Shown: positions 19,679-30,520, numbered from the stretch's first letter. The stretch: 64,000 nt of DNA from Schaalia sp. ZJ405 (GCF_011038885.2 NZ_CP064952.1:372001-436000), one strand, 5' to 3'. Made by a program: numbers and translations. The notes: a model not told the origin generated them from the sequence alone.

Positions 19679-20327
19679 GAAATCCACGGAATCGGGACAG
19701 ATGCGGTTCGAGCACGATCCGAAGGGACCGATCGCGGAGTTCTTCGCTCCCGTTGCCGGATACGGGGTGACGATTTCCTCGTTCTTCCGTCCCACGGTCA
19801 CCGAGCAGTACCCGCGCGAACCCGCGAGAGTGCAGCCGCGATTCCACGGCCGACACCAGCTCAACCGCTACGCCGATGGTTTGGAAAAGTGCATCGGATG
19901 TGAGCTGTGTGCCTGGGCGTGCCCGGCCGACGCCATTTTCGTTGAGGCGGCGTCTAACACCCCGCAGGAGCAGTACTCGCCGGGGGAGCGTTTCGGCAAC
20001 GTCTACCAGATCAACTACCTGCGATGCATTTTCTGCGGAATGTGCATCGAAGCATGTCCGACGCGCGCTCTGACGATGAGTAACGACTTCGAGCTTGCGA
20101 AGTACACGCGCGAAGACGACATTTACGAAAAGCAGGATCTGCTTGTTCCACTGTCGGAGGGGATGCTTTCCACACCTCACCCGATGGTTGAGGGATACTC
20201 CGATGGTGACTACTACCGCGGTGAGGTCACCGGAGTCACTCAAACCCAGATTGACTGGGTGCGCGAGCAACGCCCCGATGATCCGTCGCTGGCACACGCG
20301 TCGGCCACTCAGGAGGTACAGCGATGA
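19671..20327 (+). CDS. nuoI: NADH-quinone oxidoreductase subunit I
   Basis: A two-cluster ferredoxin subunit. [12 protein letters not shown] and [12 protein letters not shown] supply the eight Cys ligands of two [4Fe-4S] clusters carrying electrons towards N2. It is 218 residues. The ATG at 19671 overlaps the nuoH end by 8 bases and follows GAGGGTACC. Confidence 0.96.
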   Translation: MSKKSTESGQMRFEHDPKGPIAEFFAPVAGYGVTISSFFRPTVTEQYPREPARVQPRFHGRHQLNRYADGLEKCIGCELCAWACPADAIFVEAASNTPQEQYSPGERFGNVYQINYLRCIFCGMCIEACPTRALTMSNDFELAKYTREDDIYEKQDLLVPLSEGMLSTPHPMVEGYSDGDYYRGEVTGVTQTQIDWVREQRPDDPSLAHASATQEVQR

Positions 20328-21316
20328 ATTTCCTCGGCAGCTGGCCGGTCGTTGAATCGACGGGTCAGGCAGTTCTCTTCGGATGCACGGCGGTCTTCAT
20401 GATTGCCTGTGCCCTCGGGGTGCTGTTCTTGAAGAAGGCGGCCTACGCGGCGATCTGCATGGTCGGCGTGATGATCGGCCTGGCGGTGCTCTACCTGTCT
20501 CTTGAAGCACCGTTCCTTGGGGTCACGCAGGTCGTTGTCTACACGGGCGCGATCATGATGCTCTTCCTCTTCGTCATCATGATGATCGGCATCGGCGCAA
20601 CCGACGGGTACACCGTCCAGGGACGCGGCAAGATTTACGGTGCGATCCTCGCTGGGCTCGGCCTGGCGCTCGTCCTCGTGTCCACCATTGGTCACACGAC
20701 CATCACCAACGCGCCGGGGTACGCAAAAGTTGATCCCTATTCGGATCAACCCATTACGGATCTGGCAACAACGCTCTTCTCCGAACACTGGCTGACAATG
20801 GAGCTCGCCGGGGCGCTGCTGATCACCGCAGCGATCGGTGCAATGCTCCTGACGCACTCAGATCGACTGGGCGTGGCGATTAACCAGCACGAAACAGTCA
20901 AGGCCAAGATGCGTGCCTTCGCTCAAACGGGACGTCACATCGGTCAGCTTCCTGCTCCGGGTGTGTACGCACGGACCAACGCCGCCGATGTGCCGGCGAT
21001 TTCCGGTGAGACTCTGGGGCCGGTTGAAGAATCGGTGCCTCGAGTCATCCGTGTCCGTGGCCTCGATCGGACGCTCGACCAGGTGGATCGCGAGGTTGCG
21101 CAGTCGCTGATGCTGGCGCGTGCCCAGGAGACAATCGATTCTCCCTTTGCTCTTGAAGCCTCCGCTGCTGTTGCGCGTTCGGGATCCTGGGGGATGCCCG
21201 GGCCCGCTGCGCCCACTGGACTTGATCAGCCCGAAGCACATGTTGATTCTCAGCCGGATGCTCAGGTGCTGCCCGATGCATCCGCCACCGCTTCGATCCA
21301 GGAGGAAGAAAAGTGA
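20324..21316 (+). CDS. nuoJ: NADH-quinone oxidoreductase subunit J, long C-terminal tail
   Basis: The first ~190 residues hold about five membrane segments with the NuoJ pattern [22 protein letters not shown]. The remaining ~140 residues are hydrophilic and rich in Ala, Pro and Gln, with no domain I recognise. At 330 residues it exceeds mycobacterial NuoJ as I recall it. The tail should lie in the cytoplasm. It overlaps nuoI and nuoK by 4 bases. Confidence 0.95.
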   Translation: MNFLGSWPVVESTGQAVLFGCTAVFMIACALGVLFLKKAAYAAICMVGVMIGLAVLYLSLEAPFLGVTQVVVYTGAIMMLFLFVIMMIGIGATDGYTVQGRGKIYGAILAGLGLALVLVSTIGHTTITNAPGYAKVDPYSDQPITDLATTLFSEHWLTMELAGALLITAAIGAMLLTHSDRLGVAINQHETVKAKMRAFAQTGRHIGQLPAPGVYARTNAADVPAISGETLGPVEESVPRVIRVRGLDRTLDQVDREVAQSLMLARAQETIDSPFALEASAAVARSGSWGMPGPAAPTGLDQPEAHVDSQPDAQVLPDASATASIQEEEK

Positions 21317-21612
21317 GTCTGTCCTGGTACCTCGTCCTCGCGGGAATTCTTTTCTCGATCGGCGCCGTTGTTGTTCTTGTGCGCCGTTCGGCGGTAATTT
21401 CCCTCATGGGTGTTGAACTCATGCTGAATTCGGCAAACCTCGTTTTCGTGACCTTCGCGCGAATGTTCGGCGATGTCAACGGCGAAATTATGGCGTTCTT
21501 CGTCATGATCGTCGCCGCAGCGGAAGTTGTCGTTGGTTTGGCCATCATCGTGTCCATCTTCAAGTCGCGCGCAACAACAAGCGTCGACGATTCGAACCTA
21601 CTCAAGCACTGA
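21313..21612 (+). CDS. nuoK: NADH-quinone oxidoreductase subunit K
   Basis: A 99-residue antiporter-like subunit with three membrane segments. [14 protein letters not shown] carries the conserved membrane glutamate. GTG start follows GGAGGAAGAAA in the end of nuoJ. Confidence 0.96.
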   Translation: MSLSWYLVLAGILFSIGAVVVLVRRSAVISLMGVELMLNSANLVFVTFARMFGDVNGEIMAFFVMIVAAAEVVVGLAIIVSIFKSRATTSVDDSNLLKH

Positions 21613-21625
21613 GGGAGGAATACCT

Positions 21626-23611
21626 ATGACACCGACCCTCGCATTGCTGAGCACTCATGCCAGCCCGGCCGTTGACCCCGTTCCCGCAACGGGTGCAGCG
21701 TCCTACGCGTGGCTGATGATCGCCGTTCCTCTGGCGGTTTCCGGACTTCTCCTGCTGCTGGGACGCCGCAGCGACAAGCGCGGCCACCTGTTGGCTACCT
21801 GCGCTTCCTGGGTGTCTTTCATTGTTGGCGCCGTTATCGTTGCCCAGATGCTCGGGCTTGATGAGTCTGGCCGACGGATGCAGCAGACGCTGTTCTCGTG
21901 GATTCCCGCCGGAGACTTCAGCGTTGACTTCGGTCTCCTCGTCGATCCGCTGTCGCTGACCTTCGTCATGCTGGTGACCTTCGTGGGTTCACTCATCCAC
22001 GTGTACGCCATCGCCTACATGGAGCACGACACGGATCGCCGACGCTTCTTCGCCTACCTCAACCTCTTCATTGCGGCGATGCTCACGCTCGTGCTCGCAG
22101 ATTCCTACGCTGTGCTCTTCGTCGGTTGGGAAGGCGTTGGCCTCGCATCGTATCTGCTCATCGGCTTCTGGAACCAGGTTCCGGCAAATGCAGCTGCCGC
22201 GAAGAAAGCATTCGTCATGAACCGTGTCGGCGATGTCGGCATGCTCATCGCCATGATGGCGATGGTGGCAAACTTCGGTTCCGTTCGGTTCTCAGATGTC
22301 AACGCCGGAGTTGGGGGGATCCCCGAAGCTCAGGCGACGATTATCGGCCTCTTCCTTCTGGTTGCTGCCTGCGGTAAGTCCGCGCAGTTCCCCTTGCAAG
22401 CGTGGCTGGGCGACGCTATGGCGGGTCCGACACCTGTTTCCGCGCTCATCCACGCGGCAACGATGGTCACCGCCGGTGTCTACCTCATCGTCCGTTCCGG
22501 CGCGGTCTTCGTTGCCGCTCCGATCGCCGCCACAGCTGTTGCTGTGATCGGTGCGATTACGCTGCTCTTCGGAGCAATCGTCGGTTCCGCCAAAGACGAC
22601 ATGAAGAAAGTCCTCGCGGCCTCGACAATGTCACAGATTGGCTACATGATGCTTGGAGCGGGGCTCGGTCCGATCGGTTGGGCCTTTGCGATCTTCCACC
22701 TGTTCACGCACGGCTTCTTCAAGGCCCTGATGTTCCTTGGAGCCGGTTCCGTGATGCACGCAATGATGGATCAGGTCAACATGCGTCGCTTCGGTGCGTT
22801 GAAGAACGCGATGACGGTGACCTGGCTGACCTTCATGATGGGCTGGCTGGCGATCTTGGGTGTTCCGCCGTTCTCCGGTTTCTGGTCGAAAGACAAAATT
22901 ATCGAGGCCGCCTTCGCAGCCTCAACTTTCGGTGGACATGACGCTCCGTGGGCCGGCTGGATCTTTGGACTCGTAGCGCTGGTTGGTGCCGGAATTACCG
23001 CGTTCTACATGTCGCGTCTGTTCTTCATGACATTCCACGGCAAAGCCCGCTGGACCACCGAAGCCGAAGGCGCTGGAGTTCACCCCCACGAGGCCGGTGC
23101 TTTGATGACCGTTCCCATGATCATTCTGGCGATCGGTGCGGTCCTCATCGGTGGGTTGATGTCCATCGGAAACTTCTTCACCAACTGGCTTGCCCCGGCG
23201 ATCGGCGGTGTTGAGCATGCAGAGCCGGTTCTCCCGGTGGTTGCCATCCAGGTGCTCACGCTGATCCTCGTTCTGGCAGGTGCGTTCCTCGCCTGGCGGA
23301 TGTACGGCAAAGCTGATGTTCCCGTCGGTGTTCCCGCGGGGAACGCCCTCACTGAGGCTGCTCGGCACGATCTATACCAGGATGACATCAACGGGGTTCT
23401 CTTCGTGGCACCGACCAAGGCACTTGTGCGCGGAGCCGCCGCCGGTGACCGCGTGGTTGTTGATGGTGTCGTCAGGGGAGTGAGCGCGGGTTCCCTTGGC
23501 CTGGGACGCCTCATTGGCGCAACGCAGACCGGTTTTGTCCGCAGCTACGCCGCCTACATCCTTGGAGGCGTCGTTGTTGCCCTTGCCATCGTCCTTGGAT
23601 TTAGGTTCTGA
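21626..23611 (+). CDS. nuoL: NADH-quinone oxidoreductase subunit L
   Basis: An antiporter-like proton-pumping subunit of 661 residues. The core has LFVGWEGVGLASYLLIGFW, LGDAMAGPTPVSALIHAATM and FHLFTHGFFKALMFLGAGS. The C-terminal part has the extra helices of NuoL. ATG at 21626 follows GGGAGGAATACCT; a longer frame reaching into nuoK is rejected. Confidence 0.96.
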   Translation: MTPTLALLSTHASPAVDPVPATGAASYAWLMIAVPLAVSGLLLLLGRRSDKRGHLLATCASWVSFIVGAVIVAQMLGLDESGRRMQQTLFSWIPAGDFSVDFGLLVDPLSLTFVMLVTFVGSLIHVYAIAYMEHDTDRRRFFAYLNLFIAAMLTLVLADSYAVLFVGWEGVGLASYLLIGFWNQVPANAAAAKKAFVMNRVGDVGMLIAMMAMVANFGSVRFSDVNAGVGGIPEAQATIIGLFLLVAACGKSAQFPLQAWLGDAMAGPTPVSALIHAATMVTAGVYLIVRSGAVFVAAPIAATAVAVIGAITLLFGAIVGSAKDDMKKVLAASTMSQIGYMMLGAGLGPIGWAFAIFHLFTHGFFKALMFLGAGSVMHAMMDQVNMRRFGALKNAMTVTWLTFMMGWLAILGVPPFSGFWSKDKIIEAAFAASTFGGHDAPWAGWIFGLVALVGAGITAFYMSRLFFMTFHGKARWTTEAEGAGVHPHEAGALMTVPMIILAIGAVLIGGLMSIGNFFTNWLAPAIGGVEHAEPVLPVVAIQVLTLILVLAGAFLAWRMYGKADVPVGVPAGNALTEAARHDLYQDDINGVLFVAPTKALVRGAAAGDRVVVDGVVRGVSAGSLGLGRLIGATQTGFVRSYAAYILGGVVVALAIVLGFRF

Positions 23612-23625
23612 GGGGATCGAGAAAC

Positions 23626-25188
23626 ATGGAAAACACTATGATTGCAGCGAACATCCCGTGGCTGACGCTTCTCGTTGCCCTTCCCGCAGCGGGAGCCCTG
23701 ATCCTCGCGATTATTCCGTCGATCCGGCGCAGCTCGGGTAATCTCCTCGCTCTGGCCATCTCGGTCATTGAACTGATCCTCGCGGTGGTCGCGTCGATCG
23801 TCTCCTTCGACTGGTCGGCATCGGGCACCTATCAGATGGTCGAGTCGGTTCCGTGGATTCCTCAGATGGGTGTTTCCTGGGCTCTGGGTGTCAACGCCCT
23901 GGGCTTGGTGATGATCCTTCTCGCGGTCGCCCTCGTCCCCCTCGTCCTGATCGCCGGACTCAAAGACGACGGAAACTCACGCGACGCGGGTGCGTACTCG
24001 GCCCTCGTGCTTGCGCTTGAGGCCTTCATGGTTCTGATCTTTGCCGCCTTCGATGTGGTTGTCTTCTACATCGCCTTCGAGGCAATGCTGGTTCCGCTCT
24101 ACCTGATGATTGGTCGCTACGGAGTGGGGGACGCGGTCAAGCGCCGCGCCGCCGCCATGAAGTTCCTCCTGTACTCACTGGCCGGCGGACTTGTCATGCT
24201 CGGTGGGCTCGTGGCCCTGTGGGCGGGCGCAGCCGAGCATTCGGACACCTACTTCCGTCTGGACTCACTGGCGAGTTCCGCCCCGGCGCTTTCCGGAGCA
24301 CTGCAGATGGGTGTCTTCGTGACCTTCATCGTTGCCTTCGCCATCAAGGCGCCGATGGTTCCTGTCCACACGTGGCTGCCCGACACTGCCGAGGTGGCGC
24401 GTCCGGGAACCTCGGTGCTGCTTGTGGGTGTTCTCGACAAGATCGGCACCTTTGGAATGATCACGCTGTGCGTGCGTCTGTTCCCGGATGCTGCCACGGA
24501 TGCCCGGTGGGTGCTTGTGGGCCTGGCGGTCCTGTCAATCCTGTGGGGTGCGTTTGCAGCGAACGGACAGGACGACATCATGCGTCTCGTGTCCTACACC
24601 TCGGTGTCGCACTTTGGTTTCATGGTCCTGGGAATTTTCATCGGATCTGAGATTGCTCTCGTCGGCGCCATGTTCTACATGGTGGCCCACGGCGTGTCGA
24701 TCGCCGCGATGTTCCTCCTGTCGGGGTGGCTGTCGAGTCGCGGCGGCACGCAGGACATGCGCGAATACTCCGGTATGCAGCGCGTGACTCCGGTACTGGC
24801 AGGCCTGTGGCTGGTTTCCGGTCTTGCATCGGTCGCGCTTCCCGGTCTTTCGGGCTTCGTTCCCGAATTCCTTGTCCTCATGGGCACGTGGAAGGTCAAC
24901 GTTCTTGTCGCAGTCCTCGCTGTGCTGGGCGTCATCCTTGCGGCGCTCTATATCCTCACCCCCTACCAACGGGTGTTTACGGGCGCACCTCGCGAAGACA
25001 AGATCGGTCTTCACGACTTGTCCGGTCGTGAAAAGACGGTGATGACTCCGCTTATCGCCGCGATGCTGATCCTGGGTATCTGGTCAGCTCCGCTCATCGG
25101 AGCGCTGACCCCCATCGCCTCTGACTCCGTGTTGTCACACGACGCGGGGGCTCAGGCGCAGACCTTGTCAGAAGGGAGCACGAAGTGA
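23626..25188 (+). CDS. nuoM: NADH-quinone oxidoreductase subunit M
   Basis: An antiporter-like subunit of 520 residues with 14 or so membrane segments. Characteristic stretches are FEAMLVPLYLMIGRYG and KAPMVPVHTWLPDTAEVARP. It starts 14 bases after nuoL; an internal ATG 12 bases further in (MIAANIP) is an alternative start. Confidence 0.95.
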   Translation: MENTMIAANIPWLTLLVALPAAGALILAIIPSIRRSSGNLLALAISVIELILAVVASIVSFDWSASGTYQMVESVPWIPQMGVSWALGVNALGLVMILLAVALVPLVLIAGLKDDGNSRDAGAYSALVLALEAFMVLIFAAFDVVVFYIAFEAMLVPLYLMIGRYGVGDAVKRRAAAMKFLLYSLAGGLVMLGGLVALWAGAAEHSDTYFRLDSLASSAPALSGALQMGVFVTFIVAFAIKAPMVPVHTWLPDTAEVARPGTSVLLVGVLDKIGTFGMITLCVRLFPDAATDARWVLVGLAVLSILWGAFAANGQDDIMRLVSYTSVSHFGFMVLGIFIGSEIALVGAMFYMVAHGVSIAAMFLLSGWLSSRGGTQDMREYSGMQRVTPVLAGLWLVSGLASVALPGLSGFVPEFLVLMGTWKVNVLVAVLAVLGVILAALYILTPYQRVFTGAPREDKIGLHDLSGREKTVMTPLIAAMLILGIWSAPLIGALTPIASDSVLSHDAGAQAQTLSEGSTK

Positions 25189-26753
25189 ATCTCCTCGCGA
25201 CAGCGAATTTCACTGCACCAACTATTGAGTGGGCCTCCCTCACTCCAATCATCATCGTTCTGGGAGCCGCAGTTCTCGGAGTCCTCATCGAGGCATTCGC
25301 TCCAGCCAGGAGCCGGCGCGGTGCGGGAATTTTCCTCGGAATTCTTGCCCCGCTCGCAGCCTTCGTCGTCCTCGTCATGCGGTGGTTCACAGTCGTGGAC
25401 ACCCCCTCATCTCTCGGCGAGTACGTTGAAGATCCCCTGACGATTGCGACGCAGGCGATCCTCGTCCTCGTCACTTTCGTGGCGATCCTCGTCATGGCCG
25501 ACCGCACGCGCGTCGGTGACGGTGCCTTCGCGGGACAGCCCTCGGACCGGCCCGGATCATCTGATGAGGAAACCTCGGATGCACACGGTTATCAGCGTTC
25601 GGAGATGTTCCCGCTGACGCTGTTCTCGCTGGGCGGCATGATGATCTTCCCGGCGGCGGACTCATTCATCACGCTGTTCGTTGCCCTTGAGGTCATGTCG
25701 TTGCCGCTGTACATTCTCGCGGCAACGGCTCGCCGTCGTCGTCAGCTCTCCCACGAGGCCGCGCTGAAGTATTTCCTTCTCGGCGCTTTCGCCTCGGCCT
25801 TCCTCCTCATGGGTTCGGCGTTGCTTTACGGCTTCTCCCGTTCCCTGAAGATTTCGGCCTTGGCCTCAGCGATTCCCACTGCCTTGGGCATGGACTGGTT
25901 GGCTGTCGTCGGCGTATTCATGGTCATGGTGGGCTTGCTCTTCAAGGTTGGCGCGGCTCCATTCCACGCGTGGACCCCTGATGTCTACACGGGAGCTCCG
26001 ACTCCGGTCACGGGCTTCATGGCAGCAGCGGTGAAAATCGCAGCGTTCGCCGCGATGCTCCGCTTCTACCAGGTTGTTGCCGCAATCCTCCAGTGGGATC
26101 TCCTCCCGGTGTTCGCTGTTATTGCCTTGGCAACGATGGCCGTTGGAACCTTTGTCGGTCTCGTGCAAAAAGACGTCAAGCGAATGCTGGCGTACTCATC
26201 GATTGCCCACGCTGGTTTCATTCTCATCGGTGTGTTCTCAGTGGTTCCGGGTTCGGCGGGGCATGTGCTGTTCTACGTCCTGGCCTACGGCGTTGCAACG
26301 GTCGGTGCTTTTGGCGTCATCTCGCTGGTGCGTTCAACCGATGCTGAAGGCTACATCGGTGGAGAGGCAACATCTCTTGAACGTTGGGCGGGCCTGGGCA
26401 AGAACCACCCGGTGATTGCCGGTTCGATGCTCGTCTTCCTCCTGTCCTTTGCCGGCATCCCGCTCACAGCGGGCTTCATCGGGAAGTTCGTTGTCTTCTC
26501 CGATGGTTTCGCCGGTGGCTTGGGATGGCTTGTGGCGTTCGCACTGCTGAGCTCAGCGATTACGGCGTTCTACTACTTCCGCCTCGTGCGTCTCCTGTTC
26601 TTCACGGAGCCGTCTGAATCTGCGGTTGTTGTACGTTCGGAGGGAACCGGAGCTTTCGCCATCGTTGCCTGCGCTGTCGTGACGATCATCCTCGGTGTGT
26701 TCCCCGGTCCCGTGTTGTCTCTTCTCGCTCAGGTCGGCATACTTCTCCCGTGA
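25185..26753 (+). CDS. nuoN: NADH-quinone oxidoreductase subunit N
   Basis: An antiporter-like subunit of 522 residues. Recognised from ALEVMSLPLYILAAT, FKVGAAPFHAWTPDVYTGAP and KRMLAYSSIAHAGF. GTG start overlaps nuoM (GTGA). A hydrophilic loop at about residues 110-140 separates membrane segments. Two shortened dispersed-repeat cores lie at 25366 and 25462. Confidence 0.95.
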   Translation: MNLLATANFTAPTIEWASLTPIIIVLGAAVLGVLIEAFAPARSRRGAGIFLGILAPLAAFVVLVMRWFTVVDTPSSLGEYVEDPLTIATQAILVLVTFVAILVMADRTRVGDGAFAGQPSDRPGSSDEETSDAHGYQRSEMFPLTLFSLGGMMIFPAADSFITLFVALEVMSLPLYILAATARRRRQLSHEAALKYFLLGAFASAFLLMGSALLYGFSRSLKISALASAIPTALGMDWLAVVGVFMVMVGLLFKVGAAPFHAWTPDVYTGAPTPVTGFMAAAVKIAAFAAMLRFYQVVAAILQWDLLPVFAVIALATMAVGTFVGLVQKDVKRMLAYSSIAHAGFILIGVFSVVPGSAGHVLFYVLAYGVATVGAFGVISLVRSTDAEGYIGGEATSLERWAGLGKNHPVIAGSMLVFLLSFAGIPLTAGFIGKFVVFSDGFAGGLGWLVAFALLSSAITAFYYFRLVRLLFFTEPSESAVVVRSEGTGAFAIVACAVVTIILGVFPGPVLSLLAQVGILLP

Positions 26754-27763
26754 GTGTTTCTGCGCCTAATCTGCATGTTCCCGGCCTCGAGTCTCGGATC
26801 CAACCGGGGCTCGAGGCCGTCGAGCGTCATTTAACGACGTCTGTTTCCGGTTCCCGCGATCTCATTGATGAGTTGACGAGCCACCTCGCCCTCGCCGGTG
26901 GGAAGCGGATGCGTCCACTGCTGACGCTGGTGTGCGCCCAACTGGGTGATCCTGATGAAGCACTCAGCCCCCGTGTGATCACGGGAGCTACCGCTGTGGA
27001 GCTGACACACCTGGCATCCCTGTACCACGACGACGTCATGGATTCGGCTCCTACCCGTCGGGGAGTGCCTTCGGCCCAACACCAATGGGGAAATAACCGC
27101 GCGATCCTTGCCGGAGACATCCTGTTTGCGCGTGCTTCGGTACTCATTGCGTCGCTGGGCCCTGAGATTGTTGCGCATCACGCGAGAACTTTCGAGCGCC
27201 TGTGCGTTGGCCAGCTCAATGAGACCTTTGGTCCGAGTCAGGGTGCTGATCCGGTGGAGTTTTATCTCCAGGTGCTCGCCGATAAAACGGGCTCGTTGGT
27301 GGCGGCAGCCGCGAACTTCGGTGCGTGGCTTTCGGGTGCGGGCCCGGAGGTGTCGGCAATTGTTTCGGAGTTCGGTGAGTACGTCGGTGTGGCCTTCCAG
27401 ATCGCCGATGATGTCCTGGACTTAGTCTCAACGGGTGAGACGTCAGGGAAGACCCCGGGAACTGATCTTCGCGAGGGCGTGGACACTCTTCCGGTTCTCC
27501 TCCTACGTCGCCGCAGTGCGCGAGGGATCCTCGATGCTCAAGGTGAAGAGATTCTCCACCTGCTTGAAGGTGACCTGTCATCGGATGAGGCTTTAGCTGA
27601 GGTTGTCTCCCGCCTGCGTACACACGACGTCCTTGAGGAAACTCGTCAACTTGCTCGCGACTGGGCTGATCATGCGGTTGGGTGTCTTGCCCCGCTTCCA
27701 GATTCGGAGGCAAAGACGGCGTTGGAGTCCTTTTCTGCTCTGATGGTGGATCGTTTGGCGTAG
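26750..27763 (+). CDS. Polyprenyl (hepta/octaprenyl-type) diphosphate synthase
   Basis: This trans-prenyltransferase extends isoprenoid chains. The first Asp-rich motif is HDDVMDSAPTRRG (Asp94, Asp95, Asp98) and the second is ADDVLDLVS near residue 222; GGKRMRP binds the substrate diphosphate. In 337 residues it resembles GrcC/HepT enzymes that make the menaquinone side chain, and its 4-base overlap with nuoN in a men/nuo block supports this. Exact chain length cannot be read from sequence. GTG start. Confidence 0.9.
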   Translation: MSVSAPNLHVPGLESRIQPGLEAVERHLTTSVSGSRDLIDELTSHLALAGGKRMRPLLTLVCAQLGDPDEALSPRVITGATAVELTHLASLYHDDVMDSAPTRRGVPSAQHQWGNNRAILAGDILFARASVLIASLGPEIVAHHARTFERLCVGQLNETFGPSQGADPVEFYLQVLADKTGSLVAAAANFGAWLSGAGPEVSAIVSEFGEYVGVAFQIADDVLDLVSTGETSGKTPGTDLREGVDTLPVLLLRRRSARGILDAQGEEILHLLEGDLSSDEALAEVVSRLRTHDVLEETRQLARDWADHAVGCLAPLPDSEAKTALESFSALMVDRLA

Positions 27764-27919
27764 GGTTTCCCAGCTTCTGCGCATCCGCTCTGTGACGACG
27801 GCCTCGGATGTATGGTTCGTGTCTCACATGAGGTTGACCTTCGTGGGGACCGATAAGCTAGGGGACGGACTTTTACAGGTCGGGCACTCCGCGTGCTCGA
27901 ATGATGAAGGAGACGTGGC

Positions 27920-29437
27920 TTGGCATCACTGAATGTCGCGGTAATCGGCGCAGGCCCGGCAGGTATTTACGCATCGGATATCTTGTCGAAATCGGGACTT
28001 GAGGTGAACATCGACCTCTTCGAGCGTCTCCCCGCACCCTACGGCCTTGTTCGCTACGGCGTTGCCCCCGATCATCCGCGCATCAAGCAGATCATCGTTG
28101 CTCTGTATCGAATTCTCCAACGCGGTGACATCCGTCTCCTAGGAAACGTTGAAATCGGTCGGGACGTGACGATCGATGACCTGCGTGAACACTACGACGC
28201 CATCATCGTTGCAACGGGAGCAGACCGAGATGCTCCCCTCGATATCCCGGGAATCGATCTTCCCGAGTCCTACGGTGCCGCTGACTTTGTGTCCTGGTAC
28301 GACGGACATCCCGATTACCCCCGGACATGGCCGCTGGAGGCACAGGAGGTTGCCGTTATCGGTGTGGGCAACGTCGCCCTCGACGTTGCCCGAGTGCTTG
28401 CAAAGCACGCAGAGGACATGATGGTCACGGAGGTCCCCGAGAACGTTGCCGAGGGTCTGGCACGCAATCCGGTGACGGATGTCCACGTCTTCGGCCGTCG
28501 CGGTCCCGCGCAGGTGAAGTTCACTCCTCTTGAGCTCCGTGAGCTCGGCAAGGTTCCCGATGTTGATGTCATCGTCTCCGAAGAAGATTTCGACTTTGAC
28601 GAGGGCTCGCAAAAGGCACTGCGCGAATCAAATCAGCAGCGTCAGGTTGTCAAAACATTAACGAACTACGCGTCGGTGGATCCCCAGGAGCACCGGGCAT
28701 CACGCCGCATCCACATTCATCTTTTTGAGTCTCCGGCAGAGATTCTTGGTGATGAATCCGGACATGTGAAAGCCCTGCGCACCGAACGCACAGAGTTGAC
28801 CGGTGACGGCAGTGTGCGCGGCACGGGTGTGAAAACAACGTGGCCAGTCCAAGCGGTCTACCGCGCAGTCGGCTACTACTCATCGCCGATTGAGGGCTTA
28901 CCTTTTGACCGGGAACGCGGCGTCGTCCCCAACGACGAAGGTCGTGTGCTCGCTCATGCGGGAGCCGAGGACGAGGTTCTCACCGGCATCTACGCAACGG
29001 GATGGATCAAGAGAGGCCCCGTCGGTCTCATCGGCTCAACGAAGTCGGACGCGCAGCAAACCATTGCTCACCTCGTCGAAGACGCGAACGCCGGTAAGCT
29101 CCACGCGACAACACCACGTGTTGGCCATGAGGCGATGGTTGCGCTCCTGGACGAACGCGGAGTCGAATACACCACCTGGCAGGGGTGGGAACTCCTCGAC
29201 GCCTACGAGAAGGAACTCGGCGAGAAATTCGGAGAACTCCCCAACGGTCGCGGAATCCGTGAACGCGTCAAAGTTGTGTCGCGGCGCGCGATGACGGATA
29301 TCTCACGGGCAACAGGTGACGGTGCGGCTGCGTCCTCGTCCCTGATTGGAGACATGGGAGAAATGGGGGTTCCCAGTGCCCCCGAACGCTTCGATGACTA
29401 CACGGGTCCAGGTCGGCGCACCTCAAAGGGTTCCTGA
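27920..29437 (+). CDS. fprA: Ferredoxin/adrenodoxin-type NADP+ reductase (FprA family)
   Basis: A two-domain flavoprotein passing electrons between NADPH and ferredoxin. VIGAGPAGIYASDIL binds FAD; ERLPAPYGLVRYGVAPDHP is a family hallmark; VIGVGNVALDVARVL binds NADPH; GPVGLIGSTKSDAQQT closes the flavin site. Length is 505. The TTG at 27920 is chosen because GAAGGAG lies 7 bases upstream and it gives the natural N-terminus just before the FAD motif. Its ferredoxin partner is not in the window. Confidence 0.93.
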   Translation: MASLNVAVIGAGPAGIYASDILSKSGLEVNIDLFERLPAPYGLVRYGVAPDHPRIKQIIVALYRILQRGDIRLLGNVEIGRDVTIDDLREHYDAIIVATGADRDAPLDIPGIDLPESYGAADFVSWYDGHPDYPRTWPLEAQEVAVIGVGNVALDVARVLAKHAEDMMVTEVPENVAEGLARNPVTDVHVFGRRGPAQVKFTPLELRELGKVPDVDVIVSEEDFDFDEGSQKALRESNQQRQVVKTLTNYASVDPQEHRASRRIHIHLFESPAEILGDESGHVKALRTERTELTGDGSVRGTGVKTTWPVQAVYRAVGYYSSPIEGLPFDRERGVVPNDEGRVLAHAGAEDEVLTGIYATGWIKRGPVGLIGSTKSDAQQTIAHLVEDANAGKLHATTPRVGHEAMVALLDERGVEYTTWQGWELLDAYEKELGEKFGELPNGRGIRERVKVVSRRAMTDISRATGDGAAASSSLIGDMGEMGVPSAPERFDDYTGPGRRTSKGS

Positions 29438-29528
29438 AGGGAGGAACTCGTGACGGTCGCGGGCGCGGAGGGCGCTGCGTGAGCGTGGCGTTCAGGAAGC
29501 ATTCAGCTGCGCCTCATATTCTAGTTTC

Positions 29529-30407
29529 ATGACGCGTCGCAGTTATCACAACGGCTTGAAAACCACGGTGCTTCTGGCGTCGATGTGGGCGATTCTTCTC
29601 CTGATCGGCGCAGTGATCGCTCAAGGAACAGGACGGGCGTGGTGGATCTGGGTTTTTGCTGGAATCGGCCTCGTCCAGACGGGCATTGCCTACTGGAATT
29701 CCGCATCAATCGCACTGCGGTCAATGAATGCGTACGCCGTGACCGAGGCGGAACGTCCCGATCTCTACCGGATCGTTCGGGAACTGTCGGAGCGGGCAGG
29801 TCAGCCGATGCCGTCGCTATGGATTGCGCCAACTCAGACACCGAACGCTTTTGCCACGGGGCGTGATCCTCAACACGCTGCGGTGTGCTGCACCGAAGGC
29901 ATCCTTGAGCTGCTCAATGAGAGGGAACTGCGCGGCGTCCTCGGCCATGAACTGATGCACGTGTACAACCGCGATATCCTCACGTCCTCAGTGGCGGCCG
30001 CGATGGGCGGAATCATCACGTCGATCGCACAGTTCCTCATGTTCTTCGGGGCAGGGAACCGACGCGACAACAACGGGGGAGTGGGAGTGCTCGCCGCCAT
30101 CGCCATGTCACTTCTTGCCCCCATCGCCGCCACGCTCATTCAGTTTTCCATTTCGCGAACCCGTGAGTTCGATGCGGACGAGGACGGGGCGCAGCTGACG
30201 TCGGATCCCCTAGCTCTGGCCTCGGCGCTGCGCAAACTTGATCACATGACCGAGCGCAGGCCTATGCAGCCAACACCGGCGAATCAGAATGTTGCGGCAA
30301 TGATGATTGCCAACCCATTCCGCGGCCAGGGGATGCGCGCTCTCTTCTCCACGCACCCGCCGATGGATCAACGCATCGAACGTTTAGAAAAGATCGCCGG
30401 ATACTGA
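29529..30407 (+). CDS. htpX: Membrane zinc metalloprotease HtpX
   Basis: An M48-family protease that degrades damaged membrane proteins. The 292-residue protein has two N-terminal membrane segments, the zinc motif HELMH (His140, Glu141, His144) and two further membrane segments before FSISRTREFDADEDGAQL, where the third metal-binding Glu lies. No ribosome site is visible. TATTCT ends 6 bases before the ATG, which suggests a leaderless transcript. A convergent terminator follows. Confidence 0.93.
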   Translation: MTRRSYHNGLKTTVLLASMWAILLLIGAVIAQGTGRAWWIWVFAGIGLVQTGIAYWNSASIALRSMNAYAVTEAERPDLYRIVRELSERAGQPMPSLWIAPTQTPNAFATGRDPQHAAVCCTEGILELLNERELRGVLGHELMHVYNRDILTSSVAAAMGGIITSIAQFLMFFGAGNRRDNNGGVGVLAAIAMSLLAPIAATLIQFSISRTREFDADEDGAQLTSDPLALASALRKLDHMTERRPMQPTPANQNVAAMMIANPFRGQGMRALFSTHPPMDQRIERLEKIAGY

Positions 30408-30445
30408 CAAAGACAGGGGCGTCTTCTCCTGTCCGCTACCCCCGG

Positions 30446-30505
30446 CGCGCGTGGTGCCGATACTGACGAGGCCGACGCGCGTGATGCCAGCTGCTGACGA
30501 GGTGG
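30446..30505. repeat. Imperfect ~30-base tandem repeat after htpX
   Basis: Two units start GCGCGTGGTGCCG and GCGCGTGATGCCA, and both contain CTGACGAGG. They lie in the non-coding gap between htpX and yajQ. Confidence 0.4.
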
Positions 30506-30520
30506 GGCGCTCAGCCGCGT